This document shows, piece after piece, positions 1 through 8,101 of a stretch of DNA of 64,000 nt. The notes beneath the pieces are model-generated. The model saw only the letters and a list, made by a program, of their open reading frames with translations. It did no database searches and was not told the DNA's origin. Origin of the DNA: Candidatus Tisiphia endosymbiont of Melanophora roralis (GTDB lineage Bacteria; Pseudomonadota; Alphaproteobacteria; Rickettsiales; Rickettsiaceae). The position numbers and the translations under genes are program-made. The stretch covers positions 1,508,721 through 1,572,720 of the forward strand of contig NZ_OZ032161.1 in the NCBI RefSeq assembly GCF_964026575.1. Reading direction: 5' to 3'. Position 1 is the stretch's first letter. The number at the start of each line of letters is the position of its first letter.

Positions 1-1023
1 ACCCTTTTCAAGACGTAGTCCCATCATCAACATTTCTTCAATTATTTCTTGCATAGAAAGTTTATTAATCTGCTGAATACCACATCCTAAACTATCTACA
101 GCTTGTAACCATTTTTCTGGTTTATGCCACATCATGATACTATAGAGATTAGATGTAAAATTACTATCACACATGTTAACCCTACTGTGGCTACCCGGAC
201 CTATACCTAAATAATTGTCATATTGCCAATATGTCAAGTTATGCTTACATTCATGACCTAATATAGCATAATTTGATATTTCATATCTAAGATATCCTTG
301 AGACTTTAAATAGCAGTTAGTCCACTCATAATGGTCAGCTGCTTGATCTGAGTTTGGTATAGTCAGATTTCCCTCGTTAAACAATTTGTAAAATAACGTA
401 CCCTTTTCGATTACCAGTTGATACAGTGAGATATGACCTGAGGCAAGTTTCATGGCATTGGTAAGTTCATCTTGCCAACTTTCTAGAGTTTGGTTACTTC
501 TTGCATAAATTAGGTCAAAAGATATTCTAGGGAAAAGATGGCGAGCTGTTTCAATAGCTTTGATTGCTTGCCCTACATCATGTTGTCGTCCTAAACTCTT
601 TAAGTCATCTTCCACTAGAGACTGGACACCAATTGACACACGGTTTATTCCAGCTGATCTAAAGTCCCTAAATTTTTCAGTCTCAAATGAAGTGGGATTC
701 GCTTCTAAAGTAATTTCTGTTTGCTCATCTATTATTGCTAAATTTGCTATTTTTTTAATTATTCCTTCAACAACAAATGGCTTCATTAAAGATGGAGTTC
801 CACCTCCAAAGAAAATAGATTTTATATATTTATGACCTATAATATCCTTGAAATGATCAAGCTCTAGTTCATAACATTTCAACCATGTATCATGATCTAC
901 TTTATCTACAACATGAGAATTAAAATCACAATATGGACATTTTGACAAACAAAACGGCCAGTGTATATATATCGATAAAGGATTTTTCATGTTTATGCTT
1001 AGTTGAACATTACTTAAGCTCAT
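1..1023 (-). CDS. hemW: HemW-like radical SAM protein, 3' end outside window
   Basis: Read on the minus strand, the N-terminal part contains IHWPFCLSKCPYCDFN, the radical-SAM CxxxCxxC cluster, followed by FFGGGTPS and VSIGVQS, all typical of the HemW/HemN-like family. HemW is regarded as a heme chaperone rather than a true coproporphyrinogen dehydrogenase, and the cysteine after CPYC expected of true HemN is not obvious. The protein runs off the left edge, so the HemW C-terminal domain is not seen. The start could be 1023 (MSLSNVQ...) or the methionine at 990 (MKNPLSIYIHW), which better matches family length. Four other heme genes lie in the window. Confidence 0.9.
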   Translation of the reverse strand, partial: MSLSNVQLSINMKNPLSIYIHWPFCLSKCPYCDFNSHVVDKVDHDTWLKCYELELDHFKDIIGHKYIKSIFFGGGTPSLMKPFVVEGIIKKIANLAIIDEQTEITLEANPTSFETEKFRDFRSAGINRVSIGVQSLVEDDLKSLGRQHDVGQAIKAIETARHLFPRISFDLIYARSNQTLESWQDELTNAMKLASGHISLYQLVIEKGTLFYKLFNEGNLTIPNSDQAADHYEWTNCYLKSQGYLRYEISNYAILGHECKHNLTYWQYDNYLGIGPGSHSRVNMCDSNFTSNLYSIMMWHKPEKWLQAVDSLGCGIQQINKLSMQEIIEEMLMMGLRLEKG

Positions 1024-1030
1024 CTTTTAC

Positions 1031-1105
1031 TATAGTCAATTGATGAGAAGTTGGTTACGTCGTCTTCGATCGCTCCTGCTACCCAATCCTCCTGAATTGA
1101 CTATA
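1031..1105. repeat. small inverted-repeat element
   Basis: TATAGTCAATT at 1031-1041 is the exact inverse of AATTGACTATA at 1095-1105, with a 53-bp centre. It lies between hemW and an RPE in a gap without genes. It resembles a short palindromic element, but no family assignment is possible from one copy. Confidence 0.5.
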
Positions 1106-1128
1106 TCACTACTTCCAACCCCTTTATT

Positions 1129-1272
1129 AGACCTCTTTTGAAACTCGCTTATGCGCAAGGGTGTGAAGGAGACGCGGAACCTCGACCCGCAGCGTACTCT
1201 AATGTACGTGAGGAGCAGAGTACCGGTATCACGTACAAATCACCAGCAGAAGTAGAGTTTCAAAAGAGGTCT
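1129..1272 (+). repeat. Rickettsia palindromic element, RPE-1-like, 144 bp
   Basis: Starts AGACCTCTTTTGAAACTC and ends with the inverse GAGTTTCAAAAGAGGTCT. It is flanked by ATT on both sides (1126-1128 and 1273-1275), as expected of a 3-bp target duplication. Its readable frame gives the pattern AAYSNVRE...[14 protein letters not shown], similar to the RPE-1 peptide known inside Rickettsia genes. It abuts the 3' end of the MNT gene, whose stop codon overlaps the right-hand ATT. Other full copies: 17242, 26186, 53205 and 53553. Confidence 0.9.
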
Positions 1273-1273
1273 A

Positions 1274-1609
1274 TTAGATCTCTTCAAATTGGTCATGCGT
1301 AAACAATAGTAGCATGTTAGCATCGATATGTTCTTTGAGAGGTGGATAGGTGATCAGATCATAAGATTGTACATCTACTTTAACCGGTAAGTTACTGTCA
1401 TTAAGTAAAGTAAATATACGATCAAGGGTTTTTTCATCAAGCGAACCATAAATAACTATATCAATATCAGAATTAGGACGATAAGAACCAGTAGCACGCG
1501 AACCAAACAAACCAACTCTCTCAATTTGTTTTGAGAAGGGCAACAAAATATTACGCAGTATGTTTAACTGTTCCGTACTTAATCCATGATTAGATATGTT
1601 TACTTTCAT
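1274..1609 (-). CDS. mntA: MNT-domain nucleotidyltransferase (antitoxin of HEPN/MNT pair)
   Basis: 111 residues. The minimal nucleotidyltransferase signature GSRATGS followed by SDIDIVIYG lies at about residues 36-55, with metal-binding Asp48 and Asp50. In characterised HEPN/MNT (HepT/MntA) modules the MNT protein AMPylates the HEPN toxin and silences it; that role is inferred here from family and context. Its start overlaps the end of the upstream HEPN gene by 20 bp, a typical coupled toxin-antitoxin pair. The stop codon lies at the junction with the RPE at 1129-1272, so the last few residues may have been altered by that insertion. Confidence 0.85.
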   Translation of the reverse strand: MKVNISNHGLSTEQLNILRNILLPFSKQIERVGLFGSRATGSYRPNSDIDIVIYGSLDEKTLDRIFTLLNDSNLPVKVDVQSYDLITYPPLKEHIDANMLLLFTHDQFEEI

Positions 1610-2048
1610 CTACCATCTCTTCTTCTGCAAATTTCAGCATCACCAAATACATGTTCTCCAATTCAGGATAATAATCCTTTTCAATATTTATAATAATCTG
1701 TTCAAATTGTTTGAAATCGTAGGTATGTGACATCTTATTACGGGAATCTAAAGCATTCATCCATACTTCACCATTCTTAATCAAATTAGCGACAATAGCT
1801 GCCTTAAGTACGGTAGCTGGGGTAATGGTTGATAGTATCACCCCCTTATATTCTAGGTAGTCTTTAAGTACGTTCCATGTCAATTCCCACGTATATTCAA
1901 AACGCTGCACTACTCCTTCCATCTCTAATTGACTTATTTTGCGTTCTCGCATTGTGTACATCGCCTCACGTAGCAAAGCAAAAGCACGTTTAAAATTATC
2001 AAAACGATATAGCCAGCGAGGAGTTTTTATACTAGTAAATGTGGTCAT
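1590..2048 (-). CDS. hepT: HEPN-domain toxin, HI0074/HepT-like
   Basis: 152 residues, helical, of the nucleotidyltransferase substrate-binding (HI0074) family. Near residues 104-110 it carries SRNKMSHTY, which fits the HEPN RNase motif Rx4-6HxY with Arg, His and Tyr all present, so the toxin appears intact. It lies upstream of and overlaps the MNT gene, forming a two-gene operon read leftward. The Tyr in this motif is the residue modified by MNT partners in studied systems. The pair sits at the edge of a zone full of mobile elements. Confidence 0.85.
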   Translation of the reverse strand: MTTFTSIKTPRWLYRFDNFKRAFALLREAMYTMRERKISQLEMEGVVQRFEYTWELTWNVLKDYLEYKGVILSTITPATVLKAAIVANLIKNGEVWMNALDSRNKMSHTYDFKQFEQIIINIEKDYYPELENMYLVMLKFAEEEMVDESKHI

Positions 2049-2120
2049 GTTAGTTCATTTCTTAATAATTTTCATTATACATTATTTTCTTTAGAAATCG
2101 ATCGAAGAAAATGTATAGTA

Positions 2121-2233
2121 ATACTGATTATCTTTCAAAATAGAATTAATAATTTAATTCCAACTAATGATAGACCTAATACTAAATTATACCATGATAC
2201 CATGTTAATTCTATTTTGAAAGATAATCAGTAT
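2121..2233. mobile_element. MITE-like element with 28-bp perfect inverted repeats
   Basis: The 28 bp at 2121-2148 (beginning ATACTGATTATC) are exactly inverted at 2206-2233, with a 57-bp centre lacking any coding sequence. It lies just upstream of the HEPN gene. The compact shape and perfect termini suggest a miniature mobile element or a strong hairpin. No second copy was recognised in the window, and no clear target duplication is visible. Confidence 0.6.
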
Positions 2234-2279
2234 AACTATCTCAGAAGCCAATATCGTACCCCAATCTGTCAATTTTTGT

Positions 2280-2621
2280 CCGCGGCTCATCTTCGAGATA
2301 AATATGAGCAGAAATTATGCTATAGAACGTGAGTATTATGCGACGAGTGGAGTGTAGAATTAAATTCTCGTTACTGACTACATTTTTTCACCTGTGGAAT
2401 TTTATAATAAAGAAATACTGATAAAAGTGTACTTTAATGACAAGAGTTTTTATTTGAAACAAAACAATGGTAATACACATAAGAAGCATTATGTTGACTA
2501 ATTTTTAGTATGTCAAGTAGAAAAGTGATGTTTACATGACTACAAACTTCATACCAAAACCACTGCGAACCTGATTCTTTAGACGTTTCAAGCACTTTTT
2601 CGTCTCGAAGATGAGCCGCGG
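2280..2621. mobile_element. 342-bp non-coding element with 19-bp terminal inverted repeats
   Basis: CCGCGGCTCATCTTCGAGA at 2280-2298 is exactly inverted at 2603-2621. The interior contains no open frame of note. Coding similarity to a serine recombinase starts immediately after the right terminus, so the element sits at the broken 5' side of that pseudogene. No convincing target duplication was found, so it could be an insertion or a recombination boundary. Confidence 0.6.
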
Positions 2622-3422
2622 ATTCAATTGATGAATATGTAATTAAAACTTTTTTTGAGGCACTCTCACCGATAGAATTAAATGCTTATGAAGCCTCTTT
2701 AAAGGATAAGGATATTGAGACCCAGTCGGTGCTTAAAGCTCAGCAACAAAAATTAGAACGTTTGAGTTATCAAGCTAAATTAGCTGAAGCACAATTTAAT
2801 CTAGAGATATTGGCAAACAATTACCCACCATATGGAGTAAGCAAGAATTATCTCACAAACAACGTAAAGAATTTTTACGCTGCCTTATTGATAAAGTTGT
2901 TGTTCATCGTCAAAAACGTGATACTATATCTGTACGGATTGTATGGAAAGGTGGTGATACAACAACAACGTCAATTAATGTTCGTGTAGGTTCTTTTAAA
3001 GAATTATCATCGTCACAAGAAATAGAGAAAAAATAATCGCCCTAAGTCAGAAAGGTATAAATGATGAATCTATTGCTCAACAATTAACTGCTAAAGGTTA
3101 TCGTTCACCTATGAAACCCTATGTAATACCCGGCACGGTACAAACTATTCGTCTCAAGCACCGGCTATTACAAAAAGAATCACAATCTCATCAATTACGC
3201 AAAGAAGGATTTTTATCTGTAACTCAAGTCACCCAAAAAATAGCTGTAGATAGACACTGGATTTATGATAGGATTCATAATGGTCGAATTAAAGTATCTA
3301 AAAATACTGAAACAAACGCTTACTTGTTCCCCGACCATTATGACACAATTAAATTATTTAATCAGTTAAAAAATGCTCACCTTTATGATGTGGATTTTAG
3401 AAAGGAGTATCAACATGCCTAA
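2622..3422 (+). pseudogene. decayed serine recombinase, C-terminal part
   Basis: Three reading frames together give one protein. The first runs IDEYVIKTFFEALSPIELNA through a coiled coil to about 2800. The second (about 2840-3036) contains QELSHKQRKEFLRCLIDKVV and ends in a run of A. The third (about 3038-3422) runs to REYQHA-like residues with a helix-turn-helix-like stretch. This matches the C-terminal half of large serine recombinases. The catalytic N-terminal domain is gone, at least two frameshifts are present and part of the middle is deleted. Its stop overlaps the stop of the convergent intron fragment, marking a deletion junction. Confidence 0.75.
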
Positions 3423-4000
3423 TCAAAAGCTCCTTTAATGTCAGCATCTAAAATCCATGGTCTATTTGAACCACTTCTTGTAATACAAAAGATTTTCTGT
3501 ATTGCGTCATGAGTTCCGCGACTAGGTCTGAAACCATAACTAGAGCCTTCAAATTTTACTTCCCAATAAGGTTCAAGTGCAGTCTTAACAATAGATTGTC
3601 TACAACGGTCAGCTATTGTAGGTAGTCCAAGAGGGCGTTCTTTGCCATTCTCTTTAGAAATATATACTCTCTTAACAGCTTGAGATTGCGGTTCTTTCTC
3701 TTGGGAAAGTTTATTATACAATAATTTCCTTTCCTTATTTGAAATTGCCACAAATCCATCTATACCGGGAGTATTTTTGCCGGAGTTTTGTAAGGTTACT
3801 TTCCTGATAGCTTGTAATTTATTAGAGTGTGATCGTAATATCAACTTTTGTAAATTACGCACTTTCTTTAAGTCTCCTTCTTCAGTAGCACGATATAAAC
3901 GTTGTCTAAGATTGTTAACCATGTTATTGACTTCTTTCCATTTTATGGAATTCCATTCAAAATCTTGATTTTGTTGTGTTACATTTGCCTTCTTAAGCAT
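3419..4000 (-). pseudogene. group II intron reverse transcriptase, 5' fragment
   Basis: 193 residues matching the N-terminus of LtrA-type intron-encoded proteins: KNTPGIDG, RVYISKENGKERPLGLPT, SSYGFRPSRGTHDAI and WILDADIKGAFD, which are reverse transcriptase blocks 0-3. It stops directly after block 3 at the junction with the recombinase remnant, so the catalytic FADD block, maturase domain and intron domains V-VI are missing. Together with 7165-7672 it is the two halves of one intron split by the IS110/IS5 array. It cannot splice or retrotranspose by itself. Confidence 0.85.
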
Positions 4001-4054
4001 CTAACTTTTCCATAACAATTAGCTCTCTTTAACAAAATTTTATCGTAGGATCAC

Positions 4055-4231
4055 CTAGGTTCTTATATCTTTAAATTATGATATAAGTAATTGTAAGAGG
4101 GTGACTTGATAGGTTCTTGATTGAAATAATCGTGCACAGAATAAGTACCCTCTTACAAGGTTTGCTTTGAACAAATTGCAGAAGGTGCTGGAAGCAGCAG
4201 CCTTGCCCAATAAGATGAAGGAGATTATATC
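4055..4231 (+). ncRNA. candidate IS110 bridge RNA region, copy A
   Basis: The non-coding left end of IS110 elements is known to encode a bridge RNA that guides the recombinase. Three stems can be drawn here: CTTATATC/GATATAAG (4062-4069 with 4080-4087); GTAAGAGGGT/ACCCTCTTAC (4093-4102 with 4147-4156) enclosing a 44-nt loop; and AAGGTGCTG with CAGCAgCCTT (4182-4190 with 4195-4204). This order, one 5' hairpin then two larger hairpins, resembles the 5' stem, target loop and donor loop of IS621. Transcription and loop identity are inferred. Confidence 0.6.
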
Positions 4232-5182
4232 ATGAGTAAAATAATAGGTCTAGATGTAAGTAAAAAATGGTTAGATATATGTTTATATGAGTCTAACAAT
4301 AAACCGATATATAATCGTTTTTCCAATGATAAGTTAGGGCATGAAGAACTGATAAAATTAATAAAAGAGCAAGAAATTAAGATAATAGTATGTGAGCATA
4401 CTGGAGGTTATGAAGCAGAGATTTGCCAAGAATTGTATAATAATAAGCAACAAATACATAAGGTCAATACCTATAGTTTTAATTCATTTAGTAAATCGGT
4501 GAATTTGTGTAAAACTGATAAGAAGGACGCATTTAAATTAGCATATTATGGCGACAAGATGCAACTTACAGCTAATTATTTATATCAAGTTGAATCAGAG
4601 ACTTTGAAGAGATATCAGCAAAGGCGAGAAGATTTAGTATTAATGCTTAGCAATGAAAAGAAGAGGCTACATCATAGTATTGATGGCATTGATAAAGAGA
4701 GTATAGAAAAACTCATTAAATTTTTACAGAATGAAATAGCTGAGCTTGATAAGAAATTAAATGAGGTAATAGATGAATCAGAAGAGTTGAAAGAGAAGGT
4801 AAAAATATTAGAGAGTGTGCCTGGTATTGGTAAATGCGTAGGTAAAAAACTAATTAGTTTTTTACCTGAATTAGGAAAAAAAAATTATAGTAGTAACGAA
4901 TTGTCAGCAATTGTGGGGATAGCTCCTTATGCTCGTGATAGTGGTAATAAGCAAGGACGAAGATTTATTAGAGGTGGCAGGAAAATACCACGAGATGCTT
5001 TATACATGGCGGTATTGGCGGGGAAAAATGGTGTCAAAAATAGTTTTCAATATTTAAAAGCTTTATATGATAGGCTTGTTAACAATTTTAAACCTAAAAA
5101 GGTTGCTATAGTTGCGTGCATGCGTAAACTACTTGAAGTGTGCCATAAACTTATTCAACAAAAACGTTGTTTTGTTATTTAG
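4232..5182 (+). CDS. IS110-family transposase (DEDD recombinase), copy A
   Basis: 316 residues. The RuvC-like DEDD residues are Asp8 (GLDVSKKW), Glu55 (VCEHTGGY), Asp96 and Asp99 (KTDKKDA). A central coiled coil is followed by the transposase_20 domain with VPGIGKCVGKKL and SAIVGIAPYARDSGNKQGRR, in which Ser237 fits the catalytic serine of this family. The protein appears full-length and intact. A purine-rich AAGGAG lies just upstream of the ATG. It is identical to the product of 6037-6987. Confidence 0.97.
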   Translation: MSKIIGLDVSKKWLDICLYESNNKPIYNRFSNDKLGHEELIKLIKEQEIKIIVCEHTGGYEAEICQELYNNKQQIHKVNTYSFNSFSKSVNLCKTDKKDAFKLAYYGDKMQLTANYLYQVESETLKRYQQRREDLVLMLSNEKKRLHHSIDGIDKESIEKLIKFLQNEIAELDKKLNEVIDESEELKEKVKILESVPGIGKCVGKKLISFLPELGKKNYSSNELSAIVGIAPYARDSGNKQGRRFIRGGRKIPRDALYMAVLAGKNGVKNSFQYLKALYDRLVNNFKPKKVAIVACMRKLLEVCHKLIQQKRCFVI

Positions 5183-5220
5183 ATAAATATTTTTTATTTT
5201 TTTGAAATTTTAGATAAAAG

Positions 5221-5998
5221 ATAATTGCTGTTGACAAAAATTATAGTTAGGAAAGAGGAAAGAAAGTTGCCATAGTAAGAAGAAATGGTATACACAACAA
5301 GAATGAAGAAAAAATGAGACAGTTTATTGAAGCAATATGGTTTATTGTTAGAACAGGTTGTCAATGGTGTCTTCTACCTGACGATTATGGTTGTTGGTAC
5401 AGTATTTATCGCAGATTTAAGAGATGGGTTGATAAAGGTATATGGGATGCTTTAATGGATTATGTTAAAGTAGATGCAGATATGGAATTGATTATGATTG
5501 ATACAACTATTATAAGAGCACATGCTTGCTCATCTGGATATATCAAAGGTAATCAAGAAGAAGCAGCTTTAGGTAGAAGCAGAGGTGGTTTTAGTACTAA
5601 AATTCATGCCCTTGTTGATGCCCTTGGTAATCCATTAAAGTTTATACTAACTGCTGGGCAAAGAAATGATATAACTCAAGCGAGAAATCTTACTCAAGAT
5701 GTTCAGAATACGACTGTGATAGCCGATAAAGGATACGATAGTAGTGCATTTGTAGAAAGTTTAGAAAATAAGGGGTGTGAGATTATTATACCACCAAAAT
5801 CTAACCGTAAAGTACAACGTGAATATGATAAACATACTTATAAGGAACGACATTTAATTGAGTGCTTATTTGGTAAAATCAAACATTTTAGGCATATATT
5901 TTCTAGATTTGATAAAGCTCCAGCCACTTTTTTAGCTTTTCTAAATTTCGTTGGAACTTTAATATGGTTACGTTAAAATTTTTGTCAACAGCAATTAT
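5221..5998 (+). mobile_element. IS5-like element between the IS110 copies
   Basis: Terminal inverted repeats ATAATTGCTGTTGACAAAAATT at 5221-5242 and its exact inverse at 5977-5998 enclose one transposase gene. Outer sequence on both sides is identical but inverted because of the two IS110 copies, so the true outer border and any target duplication cannot be separated from the fold-back. Total length of about 0.78 kb is short for the group. Confidence 0.8.
5314..5976 (+). CDS. IS5-family DDE transposase, N-terminally short
   Basis: 220 residues. DDE motifs are visible: Asp in MIDTTIIRAH (about residue 66), Asp in VIADKGYDS (about 142), and Glu in ERHLIECLFGKIKHFR (about 189). Similarity continues upstream in the same frame (ERGKKVAIVRRNGIHNKNEE) to an in-frame stop near 5250, so the usual N-terminal helix-turn-helix part is missing or needs another frame. 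The start at 5314 is simply the first ATG. The element may be inactive despite good ends. Confidence 0.85.
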   Translation: MRQFIEAIWFIVRTGCQWCLLPDDYGCWYSIYRRFKRWVDKGIWDALMDYVKVDADMELIMIDTTIIRAHACSSGYIKGNQEEAALGRSRGGFSTKIHALVDALGNPLKFILTAGQRNDITQARNLTQDVQNTTVIADKGYDSSAFVESLENKGCEIIIPPKSNRKVQREYDKHTYKERHLIECLFGKIKHFRHIFSRFDKAPATFLAFLNFVGTLIWLR

Positions 5999-6036
5999 CT
6001 TTTATCTAAAATTTCAAAAAAATAAAAAATATTTAT

Positions 6037-6987
6037 CTAAATAACAAAACAACGTTTTTGTTGAATAAGTTTATGGCACACTTCAAGTAGTTTACGCATG
6101 CACGCAACTATAGCAACCTTTTTAGGTTTAAAATTGTTAACAAGCCTATCATATAAAGCTTTTAAATATTGAAAACTATTTTTGACACCATTTTTCCCCG
6201 CCAATACCGCCATGTATAAAGCATCTCGTGGTATTTTCCTGCCACCTCTAATAAATCTTCGTCCTTGCTTATTACCACTATCACGAGCATAAGGAGCTAT
6301 CCCCACAATTGCTGACAATTCGTTACTACTATAATTTTTTTTTCCTAATTCAGGTAAAAAACTAATTAGTTTTTTACCTACGCATTTACCAATACCAGGC
6401 ACACTCTCTAATATTTTTACCTTCTCTTTCAACTCTTCTGATTCATCTATTACCTCATTTAATTTCTTATCAAGCTCAGCTATTTCATTCTGTAAAAATT
6501 TAATGAGTTTTTCTATACTCTCTTTATCAATGCCATCAATACTATGATGTAGCCTCTTCTTTTCATTGCTAAGCATTAATACTAAATCTTCTCGCCTTTG
6601 CTGATATCTCTTCAAAGTCTCTGATTCAACTTGATATAAATAATTAGCTGTAAGTTGCATCTTGTCGCCATAATATGCTAATTTAAATGCGTCCTTCTTA
6701 TCAGTTTTACACAAATTCACCGATTTACTAAATGAATTAAAACTATAGGTATTGACCTTATGTATTTGTTGCTTATTATTATACAATTCTTGGCAAATCT
6801 CTGCTTCATAACCTCCAGTATGCTCACATACTATTATCTTAATTTCTTGCTCTTTTATTAATTTTATCAGTTCTTCATGCCCTAACTTATCATTGGAAAA
6901 ACGATTATATATCGGTTTATTGTTAGACTCATATAAACATATATCTAACCATTTTTTACTTACATCTAGACCTATTATTTTACTCAT
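6037..6987 (-). CDS. IS110-family transposase, copy B
   Basis: Identical in protein sequence to the copy at 4232-5182 and placed in the opposite orientation. DEDD residues and the Ser237 region are intact. With its leader it forms the right arm of a 1188-bp perfect inverted repeat (5977-7164 against 4055-5242). Both left ends face outward and both right ends face the IS5-like element, which a simple pair of independent insertions would not favour. Confidence 0.97.
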   Translation of the reverse strand: MSKIIGLDVSKKWLDICLYESNNKPIYNRFSNDKLGHEELIKLIKEQEIKIIVCEHTGGYEAEICQELYNNKQQIHKVNTYSFNSFSKSVNLCKTDKKDAFKLAYYGDKMQLTANYLYQVESETLKRYQQRREDLVLMLSNEKKRLHHSIDGIDKESIEKLIKFLQNEIAELDKKLNEVIDESEELKEKVKILESVPGIGKCVGKKLISFLPELGKKNYSSNELSAIVGIAPYARDSGNKQGRRFIRGGRKIPRDALYMAVLAGKNGVKNSFQYLKALYDRLVNNFKPKKVAIVACMRKLLEVCHKLIQQKRCFVI

Positions 6988-7164
6988 GATATAATCTCCT
7001 TCATCTTATTGGGCAAGGCTGCTGCTTCCAGCACCTTCTGCAATTTGTTCAAAGCAAACCTTGTAAGAGGGTACTTATTCTGTGCACGATTATTTCAATC
7101 AAGAACCTATCAAGTCACCCTCTTACAATTACTTATATCATAATTTAAAGATATAAGAACCTAG
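6988..7164 (-). ncRNA. candidate IS110 bridge RNA region, copy B
   Basis: Inverse copy of the 177-bp leader of copy A, with the same three potential stems. Because both copies are identical, they should specify the same target and donor sequences if expressed. The outer edge at 7161-7164 is CTAG, next to group II intron sequence. Confidence 0.6.
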
Positions 7165-7672
7165 TTTAAGTCAGCACCCTTTCGAATTAGCTTACATTAA
7201 GCATATCCACCCAGTTATTTATTCCTGTTACCTTTCAGTTGGTGACATTCGCTTTTTAAACCATCTTTTGCCCACTAAATATATATTCTCAATACATTAT
7301 TAGGTTTACCATGTTCCACACAAAAGAAATACATCGAGTAGGTTGCCTTCTCTATACCGGGGGAATGGCATCTTCCTGAAAAGAGAACATTATCTTTTCA
7401 GCATTTATTATCTAAAATTACCCCATTAATATGTAACAGTTGGTTTTATACTTCACTCGCTACGGTATTTTAAATCAAAGATTCACTTGCGTTCAACCTA
7501 TTTTGATTTTGTCTTGCCTCCATTTTTTTTCCAACTAAATACTTTGGTTCGGCTTTCGCCCTTGCTTAGCACAAATTAGTTACCCGATTTGCACCAAAGG
7601 CGTGACAATAGGATTTCGATGCTGTCCTAATGCATATTTATGCATATTCTTTTGTGCAACTTCATGTCGCAC
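7165..7672 (-). mobile_element. group II intron, 5' ribozyme part
   Basis: Read on the minus strand this begins GTGCGACATGAAGTTGCAC at 7672, the GTGYG start typical of group II introns. It continues for about 508 nt of non-coding structured sequence that would be domains I-III. It is interrupted at 7164/4055 by the IS110 array; about 54 nt later (4054-4001) the reverse transcriptase begins. The 5' exon is the rpn-type gene ending ...GAACAT at 7673. The 3' part of the intron, including domain V, is absent. Confidence 0.75.
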
Positions 7673-7941
7673 ATGTTCTATCAATGTGAAAATATAACAT
7701 CCTGATCATTAAATTTAGCCGAAAATAATACATCCGAGCTACTACGAGTAAGCCTTGGTTCAATAAAGCTTGCGTTTTCTATTTTTAACGTAGACGTATC
7801 AATTATAGCCAGCACATCCTTAGGCAAATGAGTTTTAAGAAAATCATAAGCTACCATAGGATTTTCCATTGCTACTTTAACAATTTCATCATACTTCGGC
7901 TTCTTTGACTTTTTGGACTTCTTTGTGGTCTTTGTGATCAA
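7673..7941 (-). pseudogene. Rpn/PD-(D/E)XK nuclease-transposase family protein, interrupted
   Basis: Lysine-rich start followed by KYDEIVKVAMENPMVAYDF, THLPKDVLAIIDTSTLKI and SSDVLFSAKFNDQD, the N-terminus of Rickettsia Rpn-family (recombination-promoting nuclease/putative transposase) proteins. The expected continuation YIFTLIEH is found in the +1 frame, ending exactly at the intron border, so a single-base frameshift occurred near 7699. The gene was then interrupted by the group II intron, and its 3' exon is not in the window. Confidence 0.7.
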
Positions 7942-8039
7942 TAATAAAGAAGCCTAGCTAAAGAGCAAAAAGAATAGGCAGGGTTACTCTCAATAGGTAT
8001 AATTGCCTATTACTTATTCAATAAATGATTTGCTATTAA

Positions 8040-8068
8040 TTGACAAGCTTATTTTTCTATCATAATAT
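8040..8068 (+). promoter_or_regulatory. sigma70-type promoter
   Basis: TTGACA at 8040-8045, a 17-bp spacer and TAATAT at 8063-8068. This is close to consensus and directed rightward into an RPE-bearing stretch with one short open frame at 8102. It may be a relic of a lost gene. Confidence 0.5.
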
Positions 8069-8101
8069 TATTTCAAAAACAAATTTACTACAACTTCAAA
8101 T

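Larger units (their letters stand above)
4055..5182 (+). mobile_element. IS110-family insertion sequence, copy A
   Basis: Comprises a 177-bp non-coding leader and the transposase gene. Its left edge at CTAG (4055) is where identity with the inverted copy at 6037-7164 begins. The right end is uncertain because the AT-rich sequence 5183-5220 is shared by both copies and runs into the IS5-like element. The two copies are identical over every base compared, so duplication or inversion was recent. Confidence 0.85.

Noticed and set aside
2729-2989. 86-codon frame starting with GTG as a separate gene
   Set aside because: It is only the middle of the recombinase pseudogene; upstream codons in the same frame belong to the same protein and the end is out of frame.
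7681-7941. 86-codon frame read as a complete small gene
   Set aside because: Family similarity continues in another frame up to the intron border; it is the broken 5' end of an rpn-type gene.
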